DNA of 64,000 nt from Lepus europaeus (Eukaryota > Chordata > Mammalia > Lagomorpha > Leporidae). The notes under the pieces are model-generated. The model made no database searches, was not told the DNA's origin, and saw nothing but the letters and a program-made list of their open reading frames with translations. The position numbers and the translations under genes are program-made. The DNA is taken from assembly GCF_033115175.1 (NCBI RefSeq), contig NC_084836.1, positions 83,232,253 through 83,296,252 of the forward strand, read 5' to 3'. Shown here one piece after another: positions 23,792 to 35,700 of the stretch; the stretch's first letter is position 1; every line of letters begins with the position of its first letter.

Positions 23792-24114
23792 ACAGGCATA
23801 GTGGACAGTGAGAGAGAGAGAGAGAAAGGTCTTCCTTTGCCGTTGGTTCACCCTCCAATGGCTGCCATGGCCAGCGCACTGTGGCCAGCGCACCGCGCGA
23901 TCCGAAGGCAGGAGCCAGGTGCTTATTCTGGTCTCCCATGGGGTGCAGGGCCCAAACACTTGGGCCATCCTCCACTGCACTCCAGGGCCACAGCAGAGAG
24001 CTGGCCTGGAAGAGGGGCAACTGGGACAGAATCCGGTGCCCCAACTGGGACTAGAACCCGGTGTGCCGGTGCCACAAGGCGGAGGATTAGCCTATTGAGC
24101 CACGGTGCCGGCGA
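23721..24114 (-). repeat. Young full-length CSINE with target duplication
   Basis: Young subfamily with the GCCAGCGCAC motif duplicated internally (about 23870-23895) and the head CCACGGTGCCGGC. Flanked by TAATTTTCT at 23712-23720 and 24115-24123. Confidence 0.95.
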
Positions 24115-24231
24115 TAATTTTCTAAGTGTTTGTCCCACTGCATTGCACTGAAATAGTAGTTTTCCTTGTATGATGTTTCTGGGATATGTTTTTCTCAAAT
24201 GGGGTAGATAGAGTTGTTGGTCCCAATTCTT

Positions 24232-24557
24232 CTTTAAAAAAATTTTTAAAAAAGATTTTATTTATTTGAGAGGCAGAGTTATAGACAGAGAGAGGGAAAG
24301 ACAGAGAAAGAGGTTTTCCATCTACTGGTTCACTCCCCAAATGGCTGCAACGGCCAGAGCCGGGCCAACCCGAAGCCAGGAACCAGGAGCTCCCTCTGGG
24401 TCAACCATGTGGGTGCAGGGGCCCAAAGACTTGGACCATCTTCCTCTGCTATCCAAGGCTTAACGTATTGGAAGAGGAGCATCTGGGATACAAACCGGTG
24501 CCCATATGGGATGCCCCCCACTGCAGGTTTAGCCTGCTATGCCTCAGTGCCAGCCTA
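24232..24557 (-). repeat. CSINE with 12-bp target duplication
   Basis: Reverse copy flanked by GTCCCAATTCTT at 24220-24231 and 24558-24569. Confidence 0.95.
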
Positions 24558-24571
24558 GTCCCAATTCTTTA

Positions 24572-24664
24572 TTCCAGTGTAATAGGGTAAGACTCACCCT
24601 TCACCCCAGTGTAACAGGGTAAGGCTTGGCCTACACCCCAGTGTAACAGAGTAAGACTCATCCA
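24572..24664. repeat. 32-bp tandem repeat, 3 copies
   Basis: Units start at 24572, 24604 and 24636 with core CCAGTGTAACAGGGTAAG; the first unit differs at a few bases. Confidence 0.9.
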
Positions 24665-24689
24665 TGCTATGGCTTCAGGCTGAGTCATT

Positions 24690-24990
24690 CCTTCAGACTT
24701 TGCCTGTGGCTCCTGTGATTTGCTTTGACCAATGGCACGGACAAGATGCAAACAGCGGCCCAAGACGTTCTTGTGTGGCTAGGCTTGCTCCTATGCATTG
24801 CTTGCTCAGAGGCTGAGGGCCTTTGGAACAGAGCTACCTCTATGGATCCAAAGACCTGCAGCTGGCAGGAGAGCCATCCAAGCCCCTGCGCACCTGCGAG
24901 TGTCATGGCTGATACTGGTGGTCACTGCATGACACTTGGCTTTGGGGACAGTTTGTTGTGTCCCAATGTCTGACTGCTATATGATGTCAA
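24690..24990 (+). mobile_element. Possible ancient ERV-class LTR relic
   Basis: GCTTTGACCAATGGCAC, GATGCAAACAGCGGCCCAAG and TTTGGGGACAGTTTGTTGTG resemble a common mammalian LTR type. Low certainty. Confidence 0.35.
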
Positions 24991-26039
24991 AAGGAATGAA
25001 TGATTTATAGCTCTTCCTCTTACGTTTTTTGTCTTGCTCTCTGGGAAGCCTGAAATCAATTTACCATGCCACCGGCACAGGGTATGTGTTCCTTCAAAAA
25101 CACTCAGGTTTGAACACAACATCTATTTTTAAATGGTTTAAGAAAACAGAAACAATAACTATACCAGCAGCACAGTGGAAGACTTTCTATCGCCGTATTC
25201 CAGACGGAATCCATTGTTCTACAGGCTTTTCAAAGTAATTACAAATTCCATGCAGATCTGTGTAATTTTCTTTCTCTCCCTTTGATCACTATAACTCTAA
25301 TTTGTACTATAATTAAGTGCAACTCATATAAGTGGTAATTAGATGGCACTGCTAATCCTTATTTTTAAGAAAACAAACCCTTTGGATAATGATTTTTTAA
25401 AATCAAAGATAAGACAAAATACTTCTATTCAGGAGCAAACATATCCATTTCTTTCTGCAACACAATTTACCTTAAACTTTGTCAAAACCTAGCTGTTAAT
25501 GCTGTATGTGCACATGTATACACATTTCAAAGCCTGTCTTCAACATCCATCTGCTACTTCCATAACAAAAATTAAAACCTAGGGTAGCGGCAACTCTTCT
25601 ACTGGAGAGTCAGCCAAGCTAGGAACTCTGCAGGCTGGGAAAGATTTTTCCCGAATTCCAAGAACCCCTTACAGCCACGTCATGGGTAGTGCTCTGTTTT
25701 CTTCCACTCAGGGAAGGGTGTCAAAAACCCAGGAGAGCTGGAGTGACAGCGTTACCACAGAACCGTGGGGCCCCTATCCAGGATGTCGCGGCTTCCTCAG
25801 GAGTAGGCACACGTCCTAGTGAGGACTTGCTTGCACCGACCCAGACGCGCCATTTTGTTCTGCACCCACGGTTCAGATCCCGACCACCGAGTGGGCTCCC
25901 ACACGGCGCATTATCATTTTGAAAAGGAATCGCTGAAACCGGCTAGAAAAGGATGGCATCCTCAGAAAGTTCTGGGAAGGGAAGAGTGTGACTGACAGGG
26001 AAGGAACAAAGCCAGGGGCCTTGGGCTCTTGAGCGAGGC
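24991..26039. other. Unassigned DNA upstream of the BFSP1 CpG island
   Basis: No CSINE or other repeat was recognised in the kilobase 5' of the island. It is AT-rich to about 25560 and then GC-balanced; a candidate place for proximal regulatory DNA. Confidence 0.4.
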
Positions 26040-26403
26040 CAAGTGCAACAGGCTCGCCTTGTTCACAGCCCCAGTGGCCCAAAGCAAGTGCCGCGCCTCT
26101 CCTGTCCCCCCTGACCCTCCGTTCAATCACAAAGCCCCAGGCCCTCACCACCCCGGGACAAAACCCCGCACTGCCCCGTGCTGCCTCTCGGGCCCCGCGC
26201 TGTATGAGCCGCTAATCCCGCGCACAAAGCGAGCGGCCGCGCCTTTGTTCGGCCCCGCCGGGCGCCGCGCGCGGCTCAGCGGCTGACGGGCTCTGGAAGC
26301 TGCCAGCGGCGCGCCGGGGCCCGCCCGGCTTTATTTAGCGGCTGCTGGCTCGGCGCGGGGCTCCCGGAGAGCCAGCGTGGCACTCCCTCGCACCACAGCC
26401 ACC
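26040..26403 (+). promoter_or_regulatory. BFSP1: BFSP1 promoter and 5' UTR within a CpG island
   Basis: CpG density rises sharply from about 26040 and stays high to about 26900, spanning exon 1. A TATA-like TTTATTTA lies at 26330-26337, 67 bp before the ATG, so a start site near 26355-26370 would give a short 5' UTR. Upstream are a bicoid-type TAATCC (26213-26218), two SOX-type sites in opposite orientation (ACAAAG 26224-26229 and CTTTGTTC 26243-26250), and a MAF-like half-site GGCTGAC (26281-26287). These fit lens expression, but the assignment is by motif only. Confidence 0.6.
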
Positions 26404-26765
26404 ATGTACCGGCGCAGCTACGTCTTCCAGACCCGCCAGGAGCAGTATGAGCGCGCCGACGAGGCGCCCGAGCGGCCGGCCGACGAGGGCCGGGGCGCGC
26501 CGCCCAGCCTGGCGGCGCTGCAGGGCCTCGGCGAGCGCGTGGCCGCCCACATCCAGCGGGCCCGGGCGCTCGAGCAGCGGCACGTCGGGCTGCGGCGGCA
26601 GCTGGACGCCTTCCAGCGCCTGGGCCAGCTGGCGGGCCCCGAGGACGCCCTGGCTCGCTACGTGGAGGGCAACCGCCAGCGCGCCCGGGACCTGGCTGCC
26701 GAGCGCGGCCGGCTGGAGCGCCAGGGCGCAGAGGCGCAGCGCGCGCTCGACGAGTTCCGCAGCAA
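26404..26765 (+). CDS. BFSP1: BFSP1 coding exon 1
   Basis: This exon encodes residues 1-120 and the first two bases of Lys121. It holds the short head, which lacks the Ser/Arg-rich character of typical intermediate-filament heads. It also holds the first rod helix, starting near [17 protein letters not shown] at residue 35, with heptad-like Leu/Ala spacing through DEFRSK. The donor is GTAAGC at 26766. The exon is very GC-rich and lies inside the CpG island, which is why long spurious frames exist on both strands here. Confidence 0.97.
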
Positions 26766-29700
26766 GTAAGCGGCGGCCGTGGCGAGACACCGAGGCAGGG
26801 TGTGTGTGTGGGTGGCTGGGGGGGGGCGTCCCCGCGGCGTGGGGCCGGGGCGGTGGGGCCAAGTCTCTGGCCCCCCTGGCGACAGATGGCCTCATCCGTG
26901 CCCTGTGGCGCCTTCCTGAACCCCAGCGTCCGTTCTGATGGCCTGCACAGTTGGTAGGAAATGGTATCATTTTACTTTCCAAGCAGTTTTATCTTGGGGC
27001 GTAACTTACGTGTAATAAAACACGCAGAGTTTCAAAGCGTAGTTCCGTGACTTGTCACAAATGCATATGGCCATGTAACCGCCCAAACATGCAAGATACC
27101 TTCGCGACTTGCTTAGACGGCTGGCTTTCCCGGTCGGTTCCCCTCTTCCCAAACCGGCGGCACCTAGTGTTCTGATTTCTGTCATCGGACGTTCTTTTTG
27201 CTTTTTTTCCCCCTAGAATTCCACAGACGTATAAGCCTCTGTGTGTCTGGGTGCTGTGGCTCAGCATCATGGTTTTGAGTTGTGTCCGTGTTATCTAATC
27301 TTCTCCTTCCCTCATGCATTTAACCTAAGAGGAGACTGGGGCTCAGAAAATGTAGGGTTTGGGTTAGGGTCCTCTCAGCCAGGGAGCTGCTGCCGTGGGA
27401 CTGGAGTTCAGGTCAAGGAAACGCTGACACTGGGAATAATGTTTCCTCGTGCCTCCCCGAGGGTCTCGCTACTCAAAGGTAGTAGCTGGGGTCCACTGGA
27501 GCAGCAGCATCGGCCCCACCCAGGGGCTTGCTACAGTGTGGGTTCTGGGGTCTGGCCCAGAGCAGGAATCAGAATCGGTGTTTTCCCAAGATCCAGGGGA
27601 CTTGTATGTGTAAGAAACCCTGGTGCAGGGCGTGGGCTCTCCTCTCACAGGGAGTGTTGGGTTAGCATTACCTGTGAGTGTTAAAAAGGATGCTTAGCAA
27701 TTTGTCACCATCTTTCCAAGTTAGGCCAAGAGGTAAGCACTGAGGCAGAATGTGCAGTAGCCAAAGCCTGGAACCAACCTACGTGGCCACTGATAGGAGA
27801 CAGGTTATACAAGGACCCAGGCAGTGGAATAATACACAGTATATACAGGAATGGCATGTTATTATCATTCATTTTTCTTAAAAAAAGTAAGGGAGAGTAG
27901 AGTTTTTTTTTGCTTGCATAGGAAAAAAGAATTTCTGGAGATGTACACACACACACATGCACACATGCAAGTGATGCTTGTTGACTGCAGGGGGTGAAAA
28001 AGTAGAAACTTGGGCAAATGACAGAAGTGGGTGGGAGACTTTTAATGGGAGAGCTTTTTTTTTTTTTTTTTTTTTTTTTTTGTATACAGAAGATCAGTTT
28101 AGTATATATTAGGTAAAGATTTCAACATTTTGCCCATATAGCAACATCAAGTGAAAAAACTACCATTGGATTACTAATTATAGCATTAAATAGCAATGTA
28201 CAGCACATTAAAGACAGAGATCCTACATAATTTTTTTTTTCAAAATAATTAATTTTCTATGCCATTTCCATTTTAACACCAGGTTGTTTTTTTTTTTTTT
28301 CATTTCCAATTCTCTTTATATACAGAAGATCACTTCAGTATATAATTAGCAAAGACCTCATATTTTTACTTTTGTTTATTTTTAAAAAAATGTATTTTAT
28401 TTATTTGAAAGGTAAAGTGATGGAGAGAGCTGGAGAGAGAGTGAGAGAGACAAAGAGCTCCTCCATCCCCTTGTTCACTCCTCAAATGGCCTCAATGGCC
28501 AGGGCTGGGCCAGGTCAAAGCCAGGACCTTGGAGCTTCATCCAGGCCTCCCAAGTGGGTGGTAGGGGCCCAAGTTTCTACTTTTTCACCCCCTGCAGACG
28601 ACAATGGTCACTCGCATGTGTGCATGTGTGTGTGCTGTCTTCCCAGGTGAATTAGCAAGGAGCTGGATTGGAAGTGGAGCTGGGACTCGACACAGCACTC
28701 TGAAATAGGATGTGGGCACCACAAGCAGCGGCTTAATGTGCTGAGCCACAGTATCAATCCTTCATGATTTTTATTTAAAAATTGTTTAACCATATCAGAT
28801 ATTTCTTCAGTTAAAAATTATATGAATTATGGGGCAGATGTTTGGCACTGTGAGTAAGATATTAAATTTATTCTGGTGCAAAAGCATTTTGAAATCCATG
28901 CATATGAGGAGTTCTTCAAATAGTTCATAGAAAATGTATATTATGAGAAAACTGTGCATCAATTTTAAGGCATGTTTTCCAGTAAAATGCATTTATCATT
29001 TAATTTCATGTTTTCCACAAACTTTTTGAAGTACTGTCATTTGCCCCTTGTGGAGGCTGTTCCTTCAGATTCTGTGATTTATTTTAGAATTCCCTTTAAT
29101 TGAATCCCGCCCATTGCCTGCTTGGAGAGGTTTTGCCATTTTGACTGGAACAGTGAAATTTGAACGTCGCTGTGAAAACCACACCCTCCACATCCCTGTG
29201 TACCCCTCCTCTTAACTTTGGTTTCCCGTTGCGGAGGTGAGTTAGTGAGTAGCCAAGACCTGGAGCAAATGATTTGGGAAAGGGGAGGAGCACAGAGCCT
29301 GGACTCCAGGCCTGAGCTGATTCTCATCTGCCTGGTAGTTGAATAATTTCACAATCAGGTCTTTAGTACGTCAAAGGTGAAGTAAAACACTAAGGAAAAA
29401 CAAATAAAACTCCCAAAATGCACTGGTGAATAGAGTCAATTATCCAAATTGCTGAACAGCAAAAATAATTTATGTGAAACAGTTAATTGAAGCCAAAGTG
29501 CTTGTTTCACTTTATGAATTAACTTTTACAAATTTAAATGAGTGTATGAATTCTTAGCGAAATCCTTCTTCTCTTCAATATGGTATCTAGACTGGTCTTT
29601 ACAGCATTAAAAGTACCCATGACACCCTGTTAATGTGTTGATTATCAAGCACATTTTAATCTACAGAAACTCTTTAGGTATTTCTAGCAGGAAAGGGCAA

Positions 29701-32700
29701 TCAGAAAATTAAATTTTGTTGACAGCTTTATTCTCAAATCTAATTAGCCATTAAAAAAATAATGTCTGGCTCTGTTGTGTGACCCAGCAATTCTACTTCT
29801 GTGTATGTGACCCAGAAGAATTGAAAGCAGGATTTTTTTTTTTTAAGATTTATTTATTTGAAAGAGTTACACACAGAGAGAAGGAGTGGCAGGGGGAGAG
29901 AGAGAGAGAGAGAGAGGTCTTCCATCCGCTGGTTCACTCCCCAATTGGCTGCAACAGCTGTAGCTGGGCCTATCTGAAGCCAGGAGCCAGGAGCTTCTTC
30001 TGGGTCTCCCACATGGGTGCAGGGGTCCAAGGGCTTGGGCCATTTTCTACTGCTTTCCCAGGCCATAGCAGAGAGCTGGATCGAAAGTATAGCAGCTGGG
30101 ACTTGAACCGGTGCCCATATGAGATGCCGACACTGCAGGTAGTGGCTTTACCTGCTATGCCACATCGACGGCCCCAGAAAGCAGGATTTTGAAGAGATGT
30201 TTGTATTCTCATGTTCAAACAATGTTATGCATGCTAGCTAAAATGTGGAGCAACTCACATGTCTTTCAGTAGATAAATGGAGAAACAAATCTTGGAATAT
30301 ATAAGAGTACTCAAAAAGTTCTCTTTTTAGAAAAAGAGTTAGTAGAAAAAGCGGAGTTAAAGGATCCATTTATTTTGGTGCAAAAAATTTTTGAAATCCA
30401 TGCATAGAATTTTTTCATAATATGCATTTTTATATACACAGATTTAAATTTTTTGCACCAAAATAAACTTTTTTTCCCAAGATCTATTTATTTATTTGAA
30501 ATGTAGAGTTAGAGAGAGAGAGAACAAGAGACAGAGAAAGAGAGCTCTTCCATCTGCTAGTTCATTCCCCAAATGGCTGCAACAGCCAGGACTGGGCCAG
30601 GCCAATGCCAGGAGCCAGGAGCTTCTTCTAGATCTCCCACATGGTGCAGGGATCCAAGCAGTTGCGCCATCTTCTGCTGCTTTCCCAGGCACATTAACAG
30701 GGAGCTAGATCAGGAGTGGAGCAGCCAGGACTCGATCCAGAGCCCATATGAGATGCTGGCGCTGCAGATGGAGGCTTTAACCCGCTGAGCCACAGCGCTG
30801 GACCCCTGGAACCCCAAGATAAACTTATCTTTCCATTCTATTTTACCACTAACTTTTTGAAGTACTGTTGAATATACAGTGGGATATTGTTCAGTCTGAA
30901 AAAGGAAGGAAATCCTGGAGTGAGCATTTGGCCACCACCATTCCAGATTGGAGTGCCTGAGTTTGGTTAAATTCTGCTGCCGATTCCAGCGTCCTGCTAA
31001 TATGCATGCTGGGAAGCATCAGGTGATGGAGCAAGTGGTTGGGCCACAATACTTTTATAGGAGACCAAGATTGATTTCTTGGTTCCCAGCTTCAACCTGG
31101 CCCAGCTCCAGATGTTACAGGCATTTGGGGGAATGAACCAGTGGATGCAAGCTCTGTCTGTCTGTCTGTCTTTTTCTCCCTTTGTCTGCCTGTCTTTCTG
31201 CCTTTCAAATAAATAAAATTAATAAAACAGTTTTAGAAAAGAAATCCTGACATATGCTACCACTTGGATGAACTTTGAGAACCTTAGGCTTTTGAAAGAA
31301 GTGAGTCACAAAAGGGCAAATACCTTGTAATTCCACTTCTGTGTTGTCAGAATCGTGGAGACAGACAGCAGAATGGTGGTTGCCAGGGGCGGAGGGAGGG
31401 TTGTTGGCATTTAAGGGGCACAGAGTTTTAGTTTTGCATTAGGAAGAGTTATGGAGATGGATGGTGGTGATGCTGCACAGTATTGTGAATGTATTGAATA
31501 CTACTGAATTGCACACCTAAAAATGACTAAGATGGTAAATTTTATGTTATGTGTATTTTACCACCACCACCAAAAATAAATAAATAAAAAAAAAAAAAAA
31601 ACAAAACAGAGACCCCAACATGACCTCGGCTTACCCAGGATAGGAGTTTGTTTCTGTCTTGGGTAGGGTCTGGGTGAGCAGTTGATAGGGGTCCTCTGTG
31701 ATGGCTTGAAACCCAGAAGGCTGTGCCTGGGCTTCAAGAAGGCAACACGCATGTTCTAGGCTGCAGGTTGGGAAAGGGATGCAGAGAGCCAAGTGCTCCT
31801 CCCTTCTCTGGAAGCTGCCACACCGACTTTTGTTTCTACCCCGTTGGTCAGGACTCAGTCACATGGCCACTCTTGGCTGCAAGGAAAGCTGGGAAATGTA
31901 GTTTACCTGGAAGAAGGCAAGATGGGGTACTGGGGGGAAGCTTACAGGGAACACAGGGAGGGGTCATTTGGGAAGGGGCCACCTCTGTTTCTTTAAGGGT
32001 GACATTCCCGCAGCGGGAAGTCCCCACCCTGAGCAGAATAACGTCTGGAGCCTCTGCTTCCTTGATCCCCATCATTGTCTAGAAGTCCGGGAAGAAACTG
32101 ACTAGGAGGAAAAAATACACCTGCTTCTAGCCTCTGCTCTATGAATCTTGTGTATGTTTAAATTGAGAGGGAGGGTCTTCCTGCCGTACACAGCATGTGG
32201 AGTCACCAGAGCACAGTTTTTGGTGTCGGATTCGAGGGTGAGTCCTGACCCCCTCTGTGTCTTAGTTAGGAGTCCTCCAGAAGCTAAGCTGGAGGCAGGG
32301 ATTGGAGGGTGAGTTGCTTTTGTGAGATGAGCTGGGGCATGTTGGTGAGGGGAGTGAGGGAGTGAGGCGGGGAAGGGTGGGCAGCCAAGGCTGAGTGCAC
32401 TGTGGAGCACGGGGTGGTTAGGCACTAGCTGGCCTCTGGCAGAGGTTGAGGGCACCCCCAGCCTGCCCTGCCCACTGGCCCAGAGGAGCCGTTACTGGAC
32501 AGGAGTGATGCACAGGATCAGGCACAGGGCTGGGAGCATCCATCTGAGGCCTTGGGCAAATTTCTCAACCTCGGTTTCCCATCTTCCATGCAGCAGTAAC
32601 AAAACTGCTGCCTTGTAGCCTGTTGTGAGGATTAAATGACTTAATCCAGAAAAATGGACACATTACACATGTCAAATAAAATAGCATGGGGATCCTCATA

Positions 32701-35700
32701 AGGTCAGGGTCATGGTGTTTGTGGTGGACTGTGTGTAGCAACCTTCCTAGCCTTGTGCTGTTGCTGCACTTGGGTTACAAGTGCACCAGAATAGAGTCCC
32801 TCATCCCTGGGCGGCTGGGTGACTGCCGGTTGGGGGCTGTTGGGTCCCCCAGGCTGGCAGACTCCTATTCCATTTACCACTCCCCGTTACCCCACGCCAG
32901 GTGCAAACGTTACCATATTTGTGCATGCTCCGTGGTGTGAAGAGAATTGGGAGGTGGTGGGAAACAGGTGCAGCATCAGCTGCCGGCCTGTGATTCAGAC
33001 CCTCTCCTTGAAGCAGAGGGTGTGGCACGCAGGTCAGGCAGGGTTTGATACTGAGTGTGTGGTCTGCACTTGGGAAGTCACAGAAGCCACCCGACTCTCA
33101 TCTGTGCATCCCATTTGCAGGTATGAAAATGAGTGTGAGTGCCAACTGCTGCTGAAAGAAATGCTCGAACGGCTGAACAAGGTGAGCTGGGCACACCCGG
33201 GGTGGAAGTAGCTTCCTTAGTGTTGAACTTAATGGCGGAAGCCATGGTTTCACACACGTCTCTTCATGTTGTACTGTGACTCACCCATTTCTTGCCTCAT
33301 CACCCTCTTTCTGGACTCCCTAATTTCAACTGAATCTTTGTGAGTGAACCCACACACACCTCTCTGCCACAGGATACACATCAGCTGTGAAGCTACCTGG
33401 TTGTGCTGGGCCGTCAGAGCAAGCCAGCCTTGCAGGGGCCAGCTAATGTCCAACACTCACACACGCTGTTCCCAGACACCAAGCTTAGAAGGAGCTCGTG
33501 TTGGCCATGGTCATTTGGAGGCAGTGAGACCCCTCTTCCGTGGCTAAGAGTCATGAGATGGCTGCTCCAAGGGGAAGTGTTGAAACAGCAGAGAAGAAAT
33601 TAATTATTTATTCAAAAACTTACTGATTTGAAAGGCAGAGTTACAGAGAAAGAGGGAGACACAGAGAGAGAAAGAGATCTTCCACCCACTGGTTTGTTCT
33701 CTAAATGGCTGCAATGGCTAGGGTTGTGCCAGGCCAAAGCCAGGAACCAGGAACTCCATCCAGGTCTCCCATGTAGGTGCCAGGGGCCCAAGCACTTGGG
33801 CCATCTTCTGCTGCTTTCCCAGGGAACTGGATTGGAAGTGAAGCATCTGGGACTCAAACCAGCGCCCGTATGTGATGCTGGTGTCGCAGGCGGCGGCTTA
33901 GCCCACTGTGCCACAATGCTGGTCCCAGGAAGATATTTTCATTTGTCCTCAAGCTCCCTCTTCTTGGGACACGAAAAGTAACAACATGGGGCACCAGGGA
34001 TTCTTTGCTTCCAGTCCTGCTGGGTTGGGTGGAGCTCTGCTTTGCAGGTACAGCTTCCTCCATCACCATCCGGATCGATTGAAAACTCTCCTCCCAGACA
34101 GCAGAGTAACCTTGGATGACCAGGGGTGGACAGAACCTGGGATGGCAAATAACATGAAGCATTGTGCTTTCCTCATCACTCAGGGGACAGGTTGTCAGAG
34201 CGCCAGGACCCCTGCAGACTGTTTAATTGGCGGGTTGCTTATTTAGGGCACTTGGGTCCCCCTCCCAATGCCCCTGACCTCATCATCATTACTGACGAGG
34301 CCCCCAAACTGGTCCCTGCTCTGCCCAAGTAGGCTTCGGAATGCTTTCAGACCAGCTCAGGTGTTTTTCGTCTCCCATCTTTGTGCGGGCTCTGTGTGGG
34401 AGATTATTCTAGTGGGGAAATCAGGACTAGAATCTGGGAAGCCAAATTTCGCTTTGTTGGTGTAGCCTGCGTTCCAGGGCCCCCTTCTCTGTAATGTGCT
34501 GGCCAGACAAGGATGCTTGTGTGGATGGCGGTGCTGGCCTTGGTTACGCAGGTCAGCTGATAGGAACTACGAAGGTCTCCCTGCTGGAAGGCTCTTGAGC
34601 CTGTTGACGTAAGCATGGAGACAGCAGGGAGCCAGGCTCAGCCGCTGACCCCCAGCCTGTTGGAAGCTGGTGCTGAGAGTCTGGTCTTAGCCACCATCGT
34701 CACCCGGCCGTTCTGCCCATGCCTGTAGCTCATCCCATTCTCGTCTGTGGTGGCAATCCCAGTGGCCAGATGGGATCACTATTTTGTCCAGAGACGCCTG
34801 CCCTCAGGGACAGAGGGTCATCACCACCTTCCTGCAGGTGCCAGTTCAGACCTTCCCCAAACCCTCCCCAAATCGTGTTGCTCCATGAATATTTGTTCTC
34901 GTTGTAAGCAGGTCTTTGGCCCGACTTCTCAGGTTGGCACTTACACGGAGCCATCTTGGGCAGTGTTCAAAGACAGAGAAGAAAGAGAGAACAGGGCCCC
35001 GGAACCTTCTGCTGTTTTTCTCTTATTACAAAAGCAATACATATTCTCAGTAGAAAAATAGAGACAGTGTAATGAAAAATGAGGAAAAGATGTCCCACCC
35101 TTCCACCACGCGTTCAAAACAGCTATGGCATGGGGCATAAATGCATGCAAGAATATATGCAGGTTGCAGGCAAAGCTGCTACCAAGAACTCAGGTGAGGC
35201 TCAGCACAGGAAATTCGCATGACTGCTCCCTGAGTCCAGGACAAGACACTTCTGCCCACTGGTGAGCTGTGCATAGGAAGAGGAGTGTGGCCTGCTAATA
35301 GGATCCTCGCACTACTGCTGTCTTTGTGAGGTTGTTGGAGAATTGTCTCATGTCTCTGAGCCTCAGCTGCCTCGTCTGGGAAACTGGAACAATAAGAGAC
35401 CCTTCCCACAGGAGTAGAACTGTGTCCACAAGGCTAGTGACAATTAAATGTTCGTGATCTGCTGTCTGGTGGTGCTCACTTCATGGTCATGGTTATAATT
35501 ACAGAGCACTTTTTAAAAAATTGATTTGTTTAGGCTGGCGCCGTGGCTCAATAGGCTAATCCTCCACCTTGCGGCACCGGCACACCGGGTTCTAGTCCCA
35601 GTCGGGGCACCGGATTCTGTCCCAGTTGCCCCTCTTCCAGGCCAGCTCTCTGCTATGGCCTGGGAGTGCAGTGGAGGATGGCCCAAGTGCTTGGGCCCTG

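Larger units (their letters stand above)
29772..31606 (+). mobile_element. Ancient L1M 3' end with four nested insertions
   Basis: L1 pieces at 29772-29836, 30191-30306, 30869-30917 and 31224-31572 read continuously: GACCCAGCAATTCTACTTCT, AATGTGGAGCAACTCACATG, GTGGGATATTGTTCAGTC, ATATGCTACCACTTGGATG, TGGTTGCCAGGGGCGGAGG, CACTACTGAATTGCACACC-like. They end in an A-rich tail at 31571-31606. Confidence 0.75.

Noticed and set aside
26377..26403. In-frame upstream GTG start for BFSP1
   Set aside because: It is GTG rather than ATG; the ATG at 26404 has a strong Kozak context and matches filensin's N-terminus.
26447..26938. 163-codon plus-strand frame overlapping exon 1 in another frame
   Set aside because: Off-frame to BFSP1 and runs into the intron; Ser/Ala/Arg-rich low-complexity translation.
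26335..26982. 215-codon open frame on the minus strand opposite BFSP1 exon 1
   Set aside because: It is the antisense shadow of a GC-rich coding exon with few stop codons; the composition is Arg/Pro/Ala-rich and there is no similarity to a known protein.
27353..27373. Telomere-like TAGGGTTTGGGTTAGGGT
   Set aside because: Only about three imperfect units; expected by chance and not an interstitial telomere.
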